The notes below the pieces were generated by a model. That model saw nothing but the letters and a program-made list of their open reading frames with translations. It did no database searches and was not told the DNA's origin. Shown here in pieces: positions 8,420 through 17,342 of a stretch of 60,847 nt of DNA. The number at the start of each line of letters is the position of its first letter. Positions within the stretch are counted from its first letter, which is position 1. The DNA is from an uncultured Verrucomicrobiales bacterium (GTDB taxonomy: Bacteria; Verrucomicrobiota; Verrucomicrobiia; Verrucomicrobiales; DEV007), in the NCBI GenBank assembly GCA_937922595.1, contig CALAIY010000079.1, positions 1 through 60,847 on the forward strand. Reading direction: 5' to 3'. The position numbers and the translations under genes were made by a program.

Positions 8420-9729
8420 GGCTGTTCGATACGCTCAATCAGCAGTCGCGCCACTGGCTGCGGCTGAGTGAAGCTATCGTTCACAGCGAAGGGGGACGTT
8501 CCTGCGATCCGTGTGATGGATTCGCGCGGGTTCGTCTCATCATCGCCAGAGAAAAAGTCGGTTCCGGAATCGGTGCCTGCATCATAAGCGAGTAGGTCGA
8601 AGCTGGCCGTTTGCACCCAGCGTCCTTCTGCGTCGAGAAGGCTTTCACCATGCACGCCGACAAACCAATCGGGGCTCGGCGCGATCATCGAGACGAGCGT
8701 GAAAAAGGGATGCGAGCGGTTGGCGGTGAACGTCGTAGTCGTGAAGTCATCTGCCTCATTGACGCGTCCTGCGGTCACAAGCACATCCGCGTCGCCTGCT
8801 GCTTGAGCGTCCGAAATATCTGAACGCAGGGTGCTTGTACCACCAGTTTCCGCCATCTGGCGGATTCCATCGGTGGCAGTCGTTCCTGGCTCCCAGAAAA
8901 CCGTCGACTCCGTATGCGTTGCTCCTGCTGGAGGTGAGAAGTGATCATTGCTCGGCACTGAGGAAAACACATCGCGCGACCACGTGCTGGTGAACGTGAT
9001 GCGATAGGTTGCCGAAGCGGCGGGGGCATTCCCAAGAACGCGGTAAAACTCACGACCATTCATGGCAGGCAGGGTGAGTTCGTTGCTCTCTGTCTGCTCT
9101 CCGATGGGATTCCAATTTTCAAGATCGCTTGAAGATTCTACCTGGAAGGGAGGCACACTTCCGACCCATTGAATCACGGGAGGATCAGAGTTGAAGTCGA
9201 GGGTGGCTTCCAGGGGCTCGATGACTACTGGGGCCGAGAAGCTTCCGAGATCGGGCTCGCCGACGGTCCATCCGGCGGCTGTTCCCGCTTCGCCAGTGAG
9301 TAAGAGAGCCATGCCTTCCGGTGGTAGAGGGGCGGTGGACGTCGTGCCGTCCCAAAGGCCTACGTCGCAAGCAATTTTCGTTCTCCCTACTGCATTTCCA
9401 CCCCAATTGAGGCCATTGAGAATATTCGAGGCATTGCCGAAGCCGCTGGAATCTCGATAGAGCCAGAGATCAGAGTGGCTGGGATTCGAAAAATTCGCGG
9501 TAAATACCTTGGATTCGCCCGCCGCAAATTCCGTATTCATGGGAATGGACGTTCCGTAGCTGAATCGGTGGCAAAAAGGCATCGCGACCTGAGTCGTGAA
9601 TGCCTCATCCCCAGTGTTTGTGACTTCGATCTGACCGGTGGAGGGGACGACCTCGGTAATGAAAAGGTCTTCGATATCCGCGTGCGCGGTCGAAACGGCG
9701 AGAAGTGAGAGAAAAAAAGTGCGTTGCAT
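8416..9729 (-). CDS. Secreted protein with lamin-tail-like, 'YRV' and spondin-like domains
   Basis: A 437-residue exported protein. The start at 9729 gives a clean signal peptide (MQRTFFLSLLAVSTAHA). The order of domains is: residues 18-165, a lamin-tail-like beta-sandwich (IEDLFITEVVPSTGQIEVTN, then a NILNGLNWGG loop); residues 180-240, the 'YRV' domain (FQVESSSDLENWNPIG to GREFYRVLGN); residues 245-437, a region resembling the spondin N-terminal domain (YRITFTSTWSRDVFSS, HESTVFWEPGT-like loops, FFTLVSMIAPSPDWFVGVHG, RITRIAGTSPFAVN-like end). Bacterial spondin-type domains are presumed to bind extracellular ligands. The YRV domain normally sits at the C-terminus, so its internal position is unusual. 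An 8-codon longer start (9753) is possible. Confidence 0.75.
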   Translation of the reverse strand: MQRTFFLSLLAVSTAHADIEDLFITEVVPSTGQIEVTNTGDEAFTTQVAMPFCHRFSYGTSIPMNTEFAAGESKVFTANFSNPSHSDLWLYRDSSGFGNASNILNGLNWGGNAVGRTKIACDVGLWDGTTSTAPLPPEGMALLLTGEAGTAAGWTVGEPDLGSFSAPVVIEPLEATLDFNSDPPVIQWVGSVPPFQVESSSDLENWNPIGEQTESNELTLPAMNGREFYRVLGNAPAASATYRITFTSTWSRDVFSSVPSNDHFSPPAGATHTESTVFWEPGTTATDGIRQMAETGGTSTLRSDISDAQAAGDADVLVTAGRVNEADDFTTTTFTANRSHPFFTLVSMIAPSPDWFVGVHGESLLDAEGRWVQTASFDLLAYDAGTDSGTDFFSGDDETNPRESITRIAGTSPFAVNDSFTQPQPVARLLIERIEQP

Positions 9730-9796
9730 GATTGTGGAGAAAGGGACACGCAACTTCCGATTCTATTCCCACTAGCGCAAAGGCTGAGTTGGTTGC

Positions 9797-10597
9797 ATGG
9801 AAGCGCGCATGAATTCGGATGATTTTTCGCGGCGCTTTGGCGGTGTTGGGCGCCTTGTTTCGGCACCTGGGCTTGCCCGGCTTAGAGACGCACATGTCTG
9901 TGTGATGGGGATTGGCGGCGTTGGGTCTTGGATTGTGGAAGCTCTTGCTCGCAGCGGGGTGGGGGAAATGACCTTGATCGACCTTGATGAGGTGTGTGTG
10001 AGCAATGTAAATCGCCAGATCCACGCGCTGGATGGCGAGGTGGGGAAACCGAAAATTTCGGTGATGGCGGATCGCTGCCGAGCCATCAATCCAGGCATCA
10101 CGATCCACGAGCATCATGTATTCTATACGCCTACGAACAGCGCATCTCTGCTCGATCCCGCTCAGGGATACACCTTTGTGGTGGATTCGATCGATAATGG
10201 GAAGCTCAAAGCCCACCTCTTGGCTGCTTGCCGGGATTTGGGTATTCCTGCGCTCACTTGCGGTGGGGCGGGCGGACGCTCGGATCCTACCAGGGTGCGC
10301 GTCGTGGATATCGTGAAATCATTCAATGATCCGCTTCTCCACGCCGTGCGGAAGCACCTTCGCCAGCGTCATGGGTTTCCCCGAGGGGGGAAGCGCAAGA
10401 TGGGCGTTACGTGTATTTTTTCCGAGGAGCTTCCCGTGTATCCCTGGAGCGATGGTAGCGTCTGCGCGCGCCAAGAGGCTGGATCTGATATGCGGCTAAA
10501 TTGCGAAGAGGGCTTTGGCACCGCTGCCTTCCTTACCGGAGCCTTTGGCATGGTGGCGGCAGCAGAGGTGGTGAAGCAGATTGTAAGCGAGGGCTAG
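9797..10597 (+). CDS. tcdA: tRNA threonylcarbamoyladenosine dehydratase (cyclic t6A synthase)
   Basis: A 266-residue E1-like enzyme that uses ATP to cyclise threonylcarbamoyladenosine at position 37 of ANN-decoding tRNAs. The Rossmann fold carries GIGGVGSWIVEALARSGVG (residues 37-55) followed by LIDLDEVCVSNVNRQIHAL, the classic adenylation-site sequence. DSIDNGKLKAHLL (about 130-142) and LTCGGAGGRSDPTRVRV (about 155-171) match TcdA/CsdL. A CVARQE-like Cys site is present near 227 (SVCARQEAG). An ATG 12 bases downstream (9809) is an alternative start. The gene ends at a strong bidirectional terminator shared with the convergent clpC. Confidence 0.92.
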   Translation: MEARMNSDDFSRRFGGVGRLVSAPGLARLRDAHVCVMGIGGVGSWIVEALARSGVGEMTLIDLDEVCVSNVNRQIHALDGEVGKPKISVMADRCRAINPGITIHEHHVFYTPTNSASLLDPAQGYTFVVDSIDNGKLKAHLLAACRDLGIPALTCGGAGGRSDPTRVRVVDIVKSFNDPLLHAVRKHLRQRHGFPRGGKRKMGVTCIFSEELPVYPWSDGSVCARQEAGSDMRLNCEEGFGTAAFLTGAFGMVAAAEVVKQIVSEG

Positions 10598-10604
10598 TAG
10601 GCAC

Positions 10605-10636
10605 AAAAAAAGCCGGGCGTTTCCGCCCGGCTTTTT
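10605..10636. terminator. Bidirectional terminator between tcdA and clpC
   Basis: A near-perfect stem: AAAAAGCCGGGCG runs to 10619, a TTTC loop covers 10620-10623, and CGCCCGGCTTTTT covers 10624-10636. The A-run on one side and the T-run on the other make it functional on both strands, which suits the convergent genes on either side. Confidence 0.92.
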
Positions 10637-10650
10637 CGAATTCGTGTCGT

Positions 10651-13188
10651 CTAGGATGGCGTGGGGGCGGGCTCCTCCTCAGCCTCGGCACCGCTGTCTT
10701 TAGCGCGGTCTTCGGCCTTGAATTTAAGCGTCTTCTCGCCTTCGATTCTACTGATACGGACGGTATCGCCTTCTTCGATATTTCCTCGGAGAAGGTGCTC
10801 GGCGAGTGGATCTTCGAGGTGGCGTTCTACCGCGCGGCGCATCGGGCGTGCGCCGTATTGTGGATCGTGCCCCTCTTTGATGAGGAATTCCTTGGCGTCC
10901 TTTTCGAGCACAATGCTGATTTTGCGTTGGTCGAGGCGGTCGGTGACTTTTTTGATTTCGAGATCGACGATCTTGAGAAGGTCTTTCTTTTCCAGCATGT
11001 GGAAGACGATGAGATCGTCCAGGCGGTTGATGAACTCAGGTTTGAAGTGCTTCTTCGTTTCCCCGAGGATCTTCTCGCGCATGGTGTCGTAATTGCTTTC
11101 CTCATCGAGAGTGCTGGCACCGAAGCCGAGGCTTTGCTGCTTTTTGATGAGTTCAGCGCCGACGTTGGACGTAAGGATGATGATCGTATTTCGGAAATCG
11201 ATTTTCCGCCCGAAGGAATCCGTGATGGTGCCCTCTTCCAGGATCTGGAGGAGGAGGTGCATTACGTCTGGGTGGGCTTTCTCGACTTCGTCAAACAGCA
11301 CCACTGAATACGGGCGTCTGCGCACGGCCTCGGAGAGCTGGCCGCCCTCTTCAAATCCCACGTATCCCGGAGGGGAGCCGATGAGGCGTGATGAGGTGAA
11401 TTTCTCCATGTATTCCGACATGTCGATCTGGATGAGCGCATCGGAATCGCCAAACATGAATTCGGCAAGATTGCGGGCGAGGAAGGTCTTTCCGACGCCG
11501 GTGGGGCCGAGGAAGATGAAGCTTCCAATCGGGCGGCGCGGGTCTTTCAGGTCGGCGCGTGAGCGGCGGAGTGCTTTGGAAATCGCGATTACGGCTTCGT
11601 CTTGGCCGATGACGAGTTCTTTAAGCTCGTCTTCCATGGCGAGAAGTTTTGCCTTCTCGTCCTGATCCATCCGCTGAAGAGGGACGCCGGTCCATTTGGA
11701 GACGACGGCCATCATGTCTTCGTCCGTCACGTCTACGCGGACGTCTTCGGTCTTTTTCCGCCAATCATCGAGAGTGTTTTCAAGGCGCGCTTTGGTGGTT
11801 TTCTCGCGGTCGCGCAAGGCGGCGGCGGCTTCGAAATCTTGCTCTTTGATCGCTTCGTGCTTCTCGACTTCGATTTCATCGAGCTCTGCTTCAATTTCTT
11901 TGATTGCAGGTGGGCGCGTCATGGTTGCGATGCGTGCCTTGGCACCGGCTTCATCCATCACATCGATCGCCTTGTCCGGGAGAAAGCGACCGGTGAGGTA
12001 GCGCTCGGAAAGGGTGACGGCTGTTTCCACGGCTTCGTCGGAGAAGGTGGCCTTGTGGTGGAGCTCGTATTTGTGGCGGATGCCTTTGAGTATCTTCACG
12101 GCGTCTTCAGCGGAAGGCTCTTCGACTTTTACCGTCTGGAAGCGGCGCTCGAGGGCGGCGTCTTTCTCGATGTGCTTGCGGTATTCGTTGAGGGTGGTGG
12201 CTCCGACGCACTGAAGCTCGCCTCGGGAGAGGGCAGGCTTAATGATATTCGAAGCATCCATTGCTCCTTCGGCGGAGCCGGCTCCCACGATGGTGTGGAG
12301 CTCATCGATGAAGAGGATGACGTTTTTCGTGCGACGGATTTCATCCATCACAGCTTTGATGCGCTCCTCAAACTGACCGCGGTATTTTGTTCCTGCGACC
12401 ATGAGGGCGAGGTCGAGCGTGACGACCTTTTTATTGCGCAGGATTTCGGGAACATTTCCTGAGACCACTTCTTGAGCGAGACCTTCCGCGATGGCGGTCT
12501 TGCCGACTCCGGCTTCGCCAATGAGAACGGGATTATTCTTCGTGCGGCGGCAGAGAATCTGGATGACGCGTTCGATTTCATCGGAACGACCGATGACGGG
12601 GTCGAGCCCATCATTTTCTGCAATTTCCGTAAGATCACGTCCGAAGGCCTTGAGTGCTGGCGTCTTGGAGTCTTTCTTTTGATTGCCATCAGAGCCGTTT
12701 CCGCCGCCTGCGGCAGCGAGCTCGCCATTGTCATCACCGTCGGGTGTGAAGTTTGGATCGAGTTCGCGGAGGATCTCGTTACGGGTGCGCTCGATGTCGA
12801 TTTCGAGGCTTTTGAGGACACGCGCGGCGACGCCTTCGCCTTCGCGAAGGAGGCCGAGTAGAATGTGCTCGGTGCCTACATAGGAGTGGTTCAGCGCTTT
12901 GGCTTCTTTCCCGGCAAGGGCGAGCACTTTCTTTACTCGCGGGGTGTAGGGGATGTTGCCGACCATTTTGGTCTCTGGACCGGAGCCGACTTGCTTTTCG
13001 ACTTCCATACGGACGGTCTCGAGATCGAGCCCCATTTTTTGGAGGACGTTTACGGCGACGCCTTGGCCGAGCTTTATGAGGCCGAGCAGAATGTGCTCGG
13101 TGCCGACGTAATTGTGGTTGAAGCGATCAGCTTCTTTTCTCGCAAGGGCGAGAACCTGTTGGGCGCGGGGAGTAAAATTATTCATCAC
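10651..13188 (-). CDS. clpC: ATP-dependent Clp protease ATP-binding subunit ClpC
   Basis: An 845-residue Hsp100 unfoldase. Two Clp_N repeats come first ([20 protein letters not shown] and [12 protein letters not shown], each with [13 protein letters not shown]). AAA1 follows (Walker [10 protein letters not shown], Walker [14 protein letters not shown]), then a UVR-type middle segment ([12 protein letters not shown], about residue 435), and AAA2 (Walker [10 protein letters not shown], pore loop [12 protein letters not shown], Walker [13 protein letters not shown]). The ClpP-docking loop LGFGAS is present after the TSNVGA strand. It would thread proteins into ClpP, with McsA and McsB as adaptors. 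An alternative start one codon later is equally good. clpC closes the lolD-ilvE-mcsA-mcsB-clpC gene run. Confidence 0.97.
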   Translation of the reverse strand: MMNNFTPRAQQVLALARKEADRFNHNYVGTEHILLGLIKLGQGVAVNVLQKMGLDLETVRMEVEKQVGSGPETKMVGNIPYTPRVKKVLALAGKEAKALNHSYVGTEHILLGLLREGEGVAARVLKSLEIDIERTRNEILRELDPNFTPDGDDNGELAAAGGGNGSDGNQKKDSKTPALKAFGRDLTEIAENDGLDPVIGRSDEIERVIQILCRRTKNNPVLIGEAGVGKTAIAEGLAQEVVSGNVPEILRNKKVVTLDLALMVAGTKYRGQFEERIKAVMDEIRRTKNVILFIDELHTIVGAGSAEGAMDASNIIKPALSRGELQCVGATTLNEYRKHIEKDAALERRFQTVKVEEPSAEDAVKILKGIRHKYELHHKATFSDEAVETAVTLSERYLTGRFLPDKAIDVMDEAGAKARIATMTRPPAIKEIEAELDEIEVEKHEAIKEQDFEAAAALRDREKTTKARLENTLDDWRKKTEDVRVDVTDEDMMAVVSKWTGVPLQRMDQDEKAKLLAMEDELKELVIGQDEAVIAISKALRRSRADLKDPRRPIGSFIFLGPTGVGKTFLARNLAEFMFGDSDALIQIDMSEYMEKFTSSRLIGSPPGYVGFEEGGQLSEAVRRRPYSVVLFDEVEKAHPDVMHLLLQILEEGTITDSFGRKIDFRNTIIILTSNVGAELIKKQQSLGFGASTLDEESNYDTMREKILGETKKHFKPEFINRLDDLIVFHMLEKKDLLKIVDLEIKKVTDRLDQRKISIVLEKDAKEFLIKEGHDPQYGARPMRRAVERHLEDPLAEHLLRGNIEEGDTVRISRIEGEKTLKFKAEDRAKDSGAEAEEEPAPTPS

Positions 13189-13256
13189 GGTGGGCGGGGG
13201 AAATCTGTAGGGGGAGCTTAGGATGAGCCTTGCTCGGGCAATGTGGCAGTCTAGGA

Positions 13257-14360
13257 TTACGGTGTGTCGTCGGCTTCGGGCGCGTTTTCAGGAAACGTAC
13301 CGGGGGCAGGGAGGGAATGCAACCTGCGGCGGAGAATCTCTGCGCGGAGAATGTCGCGCTCTTCGGCTCCAAGCTTACTTTTGGCTGCAAACTGAAGGTG
13401 CGCGGGCTGAATGTCCATGAGCAGGGTGTCGATAAGCCCGTGCTCGTCGGGAGGGAGCAAGCCGAGATCCATTCCGAGGCGGAGCATGGATACGAGATTG
13501 AGGGCTTCTTTGCTCGGGATGATGTAGCCGTGGCGCAGGATTGCGTAGGCGCGGCCGACTTGATCGCGCACGGTGGACGGATTTTCATCGAGAAGCTTGA
13601 GGCGGGCGTTTTTCTCGTTTTCGATGATGCGCTCGATCACTTTATGGATGCGCGCGAGGATGGCTTCTTCGGGGTCGCCGAGTGTGCTTTGATTCGAGAC
13701 CTGATAGAGATTTCCGAGAGATTCTGTGCCTTCTCCGTAGAAACCGCGCACGGCGAGGCCGATTTTATTGGCCGCATGGACAACGCGCCCAATTTCACCT
13801 GAGAGGACGAGCGCGGGGAGGTGGAGCATTGCTGAGGCGCGCATACCGGTGCCAAGATTGGAGGGGCAGGCGGTGAGATAGCCGAGGCTGGGATCAAATG
13901 CCCAGGGAAGGGTGGCTTCGAGGGCTGTATCTACGGCATCGGCAGCGGCGTGGGCAGCGCGGAGATTGAGCCCGGGCTGGATGCTTTGGAGGCGAAGGTG
14001 ATCCTCTTCGTTCACCATTACCGATAGAGATTGCCGGCGGTTTACCGCAGCGGCGCAGCCTGAGCTGCGGGCGGCAAGTTCGCGGGAGATGAGGTGTCGC
14101 TCGACAAGGAAGTGTTTATCGCGGGCTTCGAGTTCATTGAGTTCGGCGAAAAATCCTTCGCTCATTTCTGGGAGGGCTTGGACGACGGGGCCGACTTCTT
14201 CGAGCACTGCTTTGCGCCCACTTTCTTCGCTCCAACCTGGGAAGCGATGCCCGCTAAGATTACGTGCAAGCCGAACGCGAGATGTGAGCACGATGTCGCC
14301 ATACGGGCCAGGGGTGGTCATCCATACCGCATGGTTTTTGACGAGAGTGCTGAGTTTCAC
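13257..14360 (-). CDS. mcsB: Protein-arginine kinase McsB
   Basis: A 367-residue phosphagen-kinase-type enzyme that phosphorylates arginine side chains and marks proteins for ClpC. Visible signatures are VLTSRVRLARNLSGHRFPG near residue 25, the guanidino-kinase active-site sequence YLTACPSNLGTGMRASAMLH (about 155-175, with the reactive Cys), and FYGEGTESLGNLYQVSNQSTLG near 205-225. The arrangement mcsA-mcsB-clpC is the Firmicutes heat-shock layout, and McsA/McsB homologues also occur in Chlamydiae, so presence in a PVC relative fits. There is no ctsR repressor gene here. McsA ends 17 bases upstream and clpC begins 68 bases downstream, consistent with one transcript. Confidence 0.95.
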   Translation of the reverse strand: MKLSTLVKNHAVWMTTPGPYGDIVLTSRVRLARNLSGHRFPGWSEESGRKAVLEEVGPVVQALPEMSEGFFAELNELEARDKHFLVERHLISRELAARSSGCAAAVNRRQSLSVMVNEEDHLRLQSIQPGLNLRAAHAAADAVDTALEATLPWAFDPSLGYLTACPSNLGTGMRASAMLHLPALVLSGEIGRVVHAANKIGLAVRGFYGEGTESLGNLYQVSNQSTLGDPEEAILARIHKVIERIIENEKNARLKLLDENPSTVRDQVGRAYAILRHGYIIPSKEALNLVSMLRLGMDLGLLPPDEHGLIDTLLMDIQPAHLQFAAKSKLGAEERDILRAEILRRRLHSLPAPGTFPENAPEADDTP

Positions 14361-14377
14361 TAAAAAGAGGGGGGAGC

Positions 14378-14869
14378 CTAGCTGGTTGCGCTTTCTTGCT
14401 GTTTTTGTATGCGGTCGCGAAGGGATGCGGCTTTTTCGTAATCTTCGTTTTGGACAGCGCTGGCGAGCTCGTCTTCGAGGGTGGCGAGTGATGTGGCAGG
14501 CTCAGGGATGTTTTGAGGGCGTTTTCCTTTGTGCTCGGCAGAACGGTGCATTTTTTCGAGCATTCCGGAGACGGATTTGCCGAAGATTGAATAGCAATCG
14601 GGACAGCCCAGGCGGCCGGTTTTTTTGAGATGGGCGATGGTAAAGCCGCAAGCGGGGCACGCATTTGCGGGGCGCTTATCTCCTTGCTGCACGGCTGTTG
14701 CTTCTTCACTGAATCCGGTGAGCATCTCGGCAAGTGCGTAGCCGGTGCTGTCTTCGGCTTGCGATGCCTGGGCACAGGCAGGGCAGAGGTTCATCTTGTG
14801 GATGGAACCATCTTTGTTTTTCTGGCTTAAAAAGACCGTTGCCGGTTGGTCGCAGCTATCGCAAGTCAT
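14378..14869 (-). CDS. mcsA: McsA-like zinc-finger/UVR adaptor of the arginine kinase
   Basis: A 163-residue protein starting MTCDSCDQPA. Two zinc-binding pairs of CxxC motifs are visible (CDSC with CPAC, residues 3-30; CPACGFT with CPDC, about 85-110). A UVR motif lies at the C-terminus (LEDELASAVQNEDYEKAASL, about 135-154), which docks McsA onto ClpC/UvrB-type partners. In Bacillus McsA activates McsB, and the adjacent mcsB supports the same role here. An upstream in-frame start would add 20 hydrophobic residues, but the zinc-finger start at 14869 is typical of the family. Confidence 0.92.
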   Translation of the reverse strand: MTCDSCDQPATVFLSQKNKDGSIHKMNLCPACAQASQAEDSTGYALAEMLTGFSEEATAVQQGDKRPANACPACGFTIAHLKKTGRLGCPDCYSIFGKSVSGMLEKMHRSAEHKGKRPQNIPEPATSLATLEDELASAVQNEDYEKAASLRDRIQKQQESATS

Positions 14870-14938
14870 CGAGCTTATAATTTCAATGTACGCGGGGAAC
14901 GCGTGGAGGACAAGTGCTGCCGTGCCCATTGGGCGTTT

Positions 14939-15820
14939 TTACGATGGGTCAGGTGAGATGGGTGTCCCAGTATTGCTTACGAGTTCCCGGAACTCGGAAA
15001 TTACCTTTTTAGTGATCTCGCCGGGCTTGCCGTTGCCAATGGTGCGGCGGTCGAGTTCGATTGCTGCGATGACTTCTGCGGCGGTGCCGGTGAGGAAGCA
15101 TTCGTGTGCGATGTAAATATCGTGGCGGGTGAGGTTGGCTTCGCGGATTGGGATGCCGAGATTTTGGCAGATGCGGAAGACGAGTTGGCGTGTGATGCCA
15201 TCGAGTGAGCCTGCGGAGACGGGCGGCGTGATGATTTCGCCATTGCGCACAATGAAAATATTATCACCAGTGCATTCGGCTACGAAGCCTTGCTCGTTGA
15301 GCATGAGGCCTTCTTCACCGCCGCCATTGATGGCTTCGACTTTGGCCATCACGTTATTAAGGTAGTTCAGGCTTTTTACCTGTGGGCTGAGGGAGGCCGG
15401 AGTGGGGCGTCGCGTCGAGCAGGTGACCATGACGAGCCCGGTCTGATATTTTTCCTCTGGGTAGAGGGCGATAGAGGAGGCGATAATGATGATCGATGAT
15501 TTCTGGCACTGAAAGGGATTGAGTCCGAGGGTGCCTTTGCCGCGAGTGATGATGAGGCGGACGTAGCCTTTGGTGAGGCCGTTTTCCCGGATCGTTTCGA
15601 TGAGGGCTTGGGAGACTTCGGCTTCGCTCATTGGAATATTGAGCAGGATCGATTTTGCGGAATCGAAGAGTCGCGAGATGTGGTCTTCGAGTTCGAAAAC
15701 GCGGTTGTTGTAGAAGCGAATGCCTTCGAAGACACCGTCGCCATAGAGTAGGCCGTGGTCGAAAACTGAGATCTTAGCGTCGGCCTCTTCGTGGAGGGTT
15801 CCATCGATATAGATTTTCAT
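14939..15820 (-). CDS. ilvE: Branched-chain amino acid aminotransferase
   Basis: A 293-residue PLP enzyme of fold type IV. It starts MKIYIDGTLHEEADAKISVFDHGLLYGDGVFEGIRFY, the usual N-terminus of the IlvE/D-amino-acid transaminase family. The PLP lysine is in QVKSLNYLNNVMAKVEA (about residue 158). The phosphate-binding region reads GFVAECTGDNIFIV (about 195) and SGSLDGITRQLV-like (DGITRQL near 225). It transfers amino groups to the branched-chain 2-oxo acids. The start overlaps the stop of lolD as ATGA. A D-amino-acid transaminase or aminodeoxychorismate lyase of the same fold cannot be fully excluded. Confidence 0.9.
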   Translation of the reverse strand: MKIYIDGTLHEEADAKISVFDHGLLYGDGVFEGIRFYNNRVFELEDHISRLFDSAKSILLNIPMSEAEVSQALIETIRENGLTKGYVRLIITRGKGTLGLNPFQCQKSSIIIIASSIALYPEEKYQTGLVMVTCSTRRPTPASLSPQVKSLNYLNNVMAKVEAINGGGEEGLMLNEQGFVAECTGDNIFIVRNGEIITPPVSAGSLDGITRQLVFRICQNLGIPIREANLTRHDIYIAHECFLTGTAAEVIAAIELDRRTIGNGKPGEITKKVISEFRELVSNTGTPISPDPS

Positions 15821-16542
15821 AGGGGAAAGGGGGGCGAGGCGAGTTGGCCGTCGTGAATGGTAATATGGCTGGTGCCGAGGCTGGCGAGTGAGGCGTCGTG
15901 GGTGACGACGAGGAGCGTCTTGCCTGCGTCTTCGGCGAGACCTAGTAGCAGCTCGATGATGGCGTGGCCATTTTTTGAATCAAGATTGCCGGTGGGCTCG
16001 TCGGCGAGGAGGATTTCGGGGTCGTTTGTGAGTGAGCGTGCGATTGCGGCGCGTTGTTGTTCGCCGCCGGAAAGCTCTGCTGGGAGGTGATTGAGGCGGT
16101 CGCCAAGACCGACTTTTTCCAGAAGCGCGGATGCACGCTGGCGTGTTTCTTTAAGGGAGCCTCCGCAGATGAGGGCAGGTAGTGCGACGTTCTCCACTGC
16201 TGTAAGCTCGGGGAGGAGGTGGTAGTTCTGAAAGATGTAGCCAATGCGCTCATTGCGCAGGGTCGCGAGAGCTGCGCGCGAGAGTGCGTACAGAGATTTT
16301 TCGCCAAGCTTCACTTCGCCAGCATCGGGGGCTTCGAGACCAGCGAGGGTGTAGAGAAGAGTCGTTTTACCTGCGCCGGATGATCCGGTGAGAAACGCGC
16401 GTTCGCCGCCCACGATCTTTAGGGAAAGGCCGCGTAGAACGGGCACCGTCTTGTCGCCCACAGAAAACGAACGGACGAGTCCTTCGGCTTCGAGGACGGG
16501 CGAGGTGGAATAGCTTGGGATGCGTACGGACAAGTCGCGCAA
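15817..16542 (-). CDS. lolD: LolD/MacB-type ABC transporter ATP-binding protein
   Basis: A 241-residue ABC ATPase. Walker A is GSSGAGKTTLLY (about residue 53), the Q-loop region is IFQNYHLLPELTAVENV, the signature is LSGGEQQRAAIARSL (about 160), Walker B is ILLADEPTGNLD, and the switch histidine follows in LLVVTHD. The EPTGNLDSKNG sequence and overall length match LolD, which drives lipoprotein release from the inner membrane. No LolC/LolE-type permease lies nearby, so the transporter partner is elsewhere and MacB- or FtsE-like alternatives remain possible. It is the first gene of the run with ilvE, mcsA, mcsB and clpC, and overlaps ilvE by 4 bases. Confidence 0.85.
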   Translation of the reverse strand: MRDLSVRIPSYSTSPVLEAEGLVRSFSVGDKTVPVLRGLSLKIVGGERAFLTGSSGAGKTTLLYTLAGLEAPDAGEVKLGEKSLYALSRAALATLRNERIGYIFQNYHLLPELTAVENVALPALICGGSLKETRQRASALLEKVGLGDRLNHLPAELSGGEQQRAAIARSLTNDPEILLADEPTGNLDSKNGHAIIELLLGLAEDAGKTLLVVTHDASLASLGTSHITIHDGQLASPPFPL

Positions 16543-16586
16543 TAGGACACGGGATCGGTGCGTGCTGCAAGAGCCTGTCCGAGGGC

Positions 16587-17123
16587 TTAGGACTTTTTCT
16601 TTTTCGCAGCCTTCTTCTTAGGCTTCCCTGTCTTCGCTTTCGTTGTGCGATTTTTCAGGCCAGCTGGGCGACCGCTTTGGCGGCGCTCGGGCGGCTTGCC
16701 TCGCTCGGCGGCGCGGCGTGCCTTTTTTGCAAGCTCAAGAGCTTTGTCTTCGCCGTAGCGATCAATGGAAAATTTTGCGGTGCGACGGGTGGCATCATCG
16801 ATCCAGGCTGCTTGCCAATATTCGTAAACCGCGCCGCTGGCGATCTTCGAGGTGACGTGCGTCACTCCGGACATTCCACTTTGTTTCACGCGACGGCGTT
16901 TCGCTGAAGCGGCTTTTTGCTTTGCCTTCGGGAGTTTTTTGAGGATGGCATCGCGGAATTCGCGAGCGGCTGCGAGTGCCTTTGTTTTGCTGCCGTTTGC
17001 TTTGTCTGGGAAATATTTCTGTTGGGTCGTCCCGCTGTGAGTAATGCGCACGTAGAAGCCGTGATTCTTCTTCTCGGGCTGGTCGATTCGGCTGATGCCG
17101 TAGTTCGGGCGGGGTGCGTCCAT
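16587..17123 (-). CDS. AP2-like DNA-binding protein with a Lys-rich tail
   Basis: A 178-residue strongly basic protein. Two repeats resemble the AP2/integrase-arm three-strand-and-helix fold. The first is YGISRIDQPEKKNHGFYVRI ... ALAAAREFRDAIL (about residues 8-62). The second is SGMSGVTHVTSKIASGAVYE ... DKALELAKKARRAAERG (about 81-142). The last 35 residues are almost only Lys, Ala, Pro and Thr. Bacterial AP2-like domains bind DNA, and the tail would add nonspecific nucleic-acid affinity. It probably acts in the cytoplasm as a nucleoid or transcription factor. The gene precedes lolD on the same strand by 45 bases but the function of the neighbours gives no clue. Confidence 0.7.
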   Translation of the reverse strand: MDAPRPNYGISRIDQPEKKNHGFYVRITHSGTTQQKYFPDKANGSKTKALAAAREFRDAILKKLPKAKQKAASAKRRRVKQSGMSGVTHVTSKIASGAVYEYWQAAWIDDATRRTAKFSIDRYGEDKALELAKKARRAAERGKPPERRQSGRPAGLKNRTTKAKTGKPKKKAAKKKKS

Positions 17124-17342
17124 AAGGTGAGGAGGAGTATTGGATTACGGCTCCAGGGGGAGTGCCGCAATGCGAGGCTAACGAATCCCTGCGAACTGTG
17201 CAAGAACGGACTTCTTAAAGAGTTGGTTGTAATGTGAGGGTATTGCCCTAACGCACCTCATTTGGGGGGGGAAACCTGTTGCACCTACGTCCCGTCCAGC
17301 GCCATGGTGCGCGTCTTTCACATCTTCAAGTTTTTCAGAAAA

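Noticed and set aside
10501-11307. 268-codon plus-strand frame across tcdA end and clpC
   Set aside because: Antisense shadow of clpC; the composition is that of reversed AAA+ codons.
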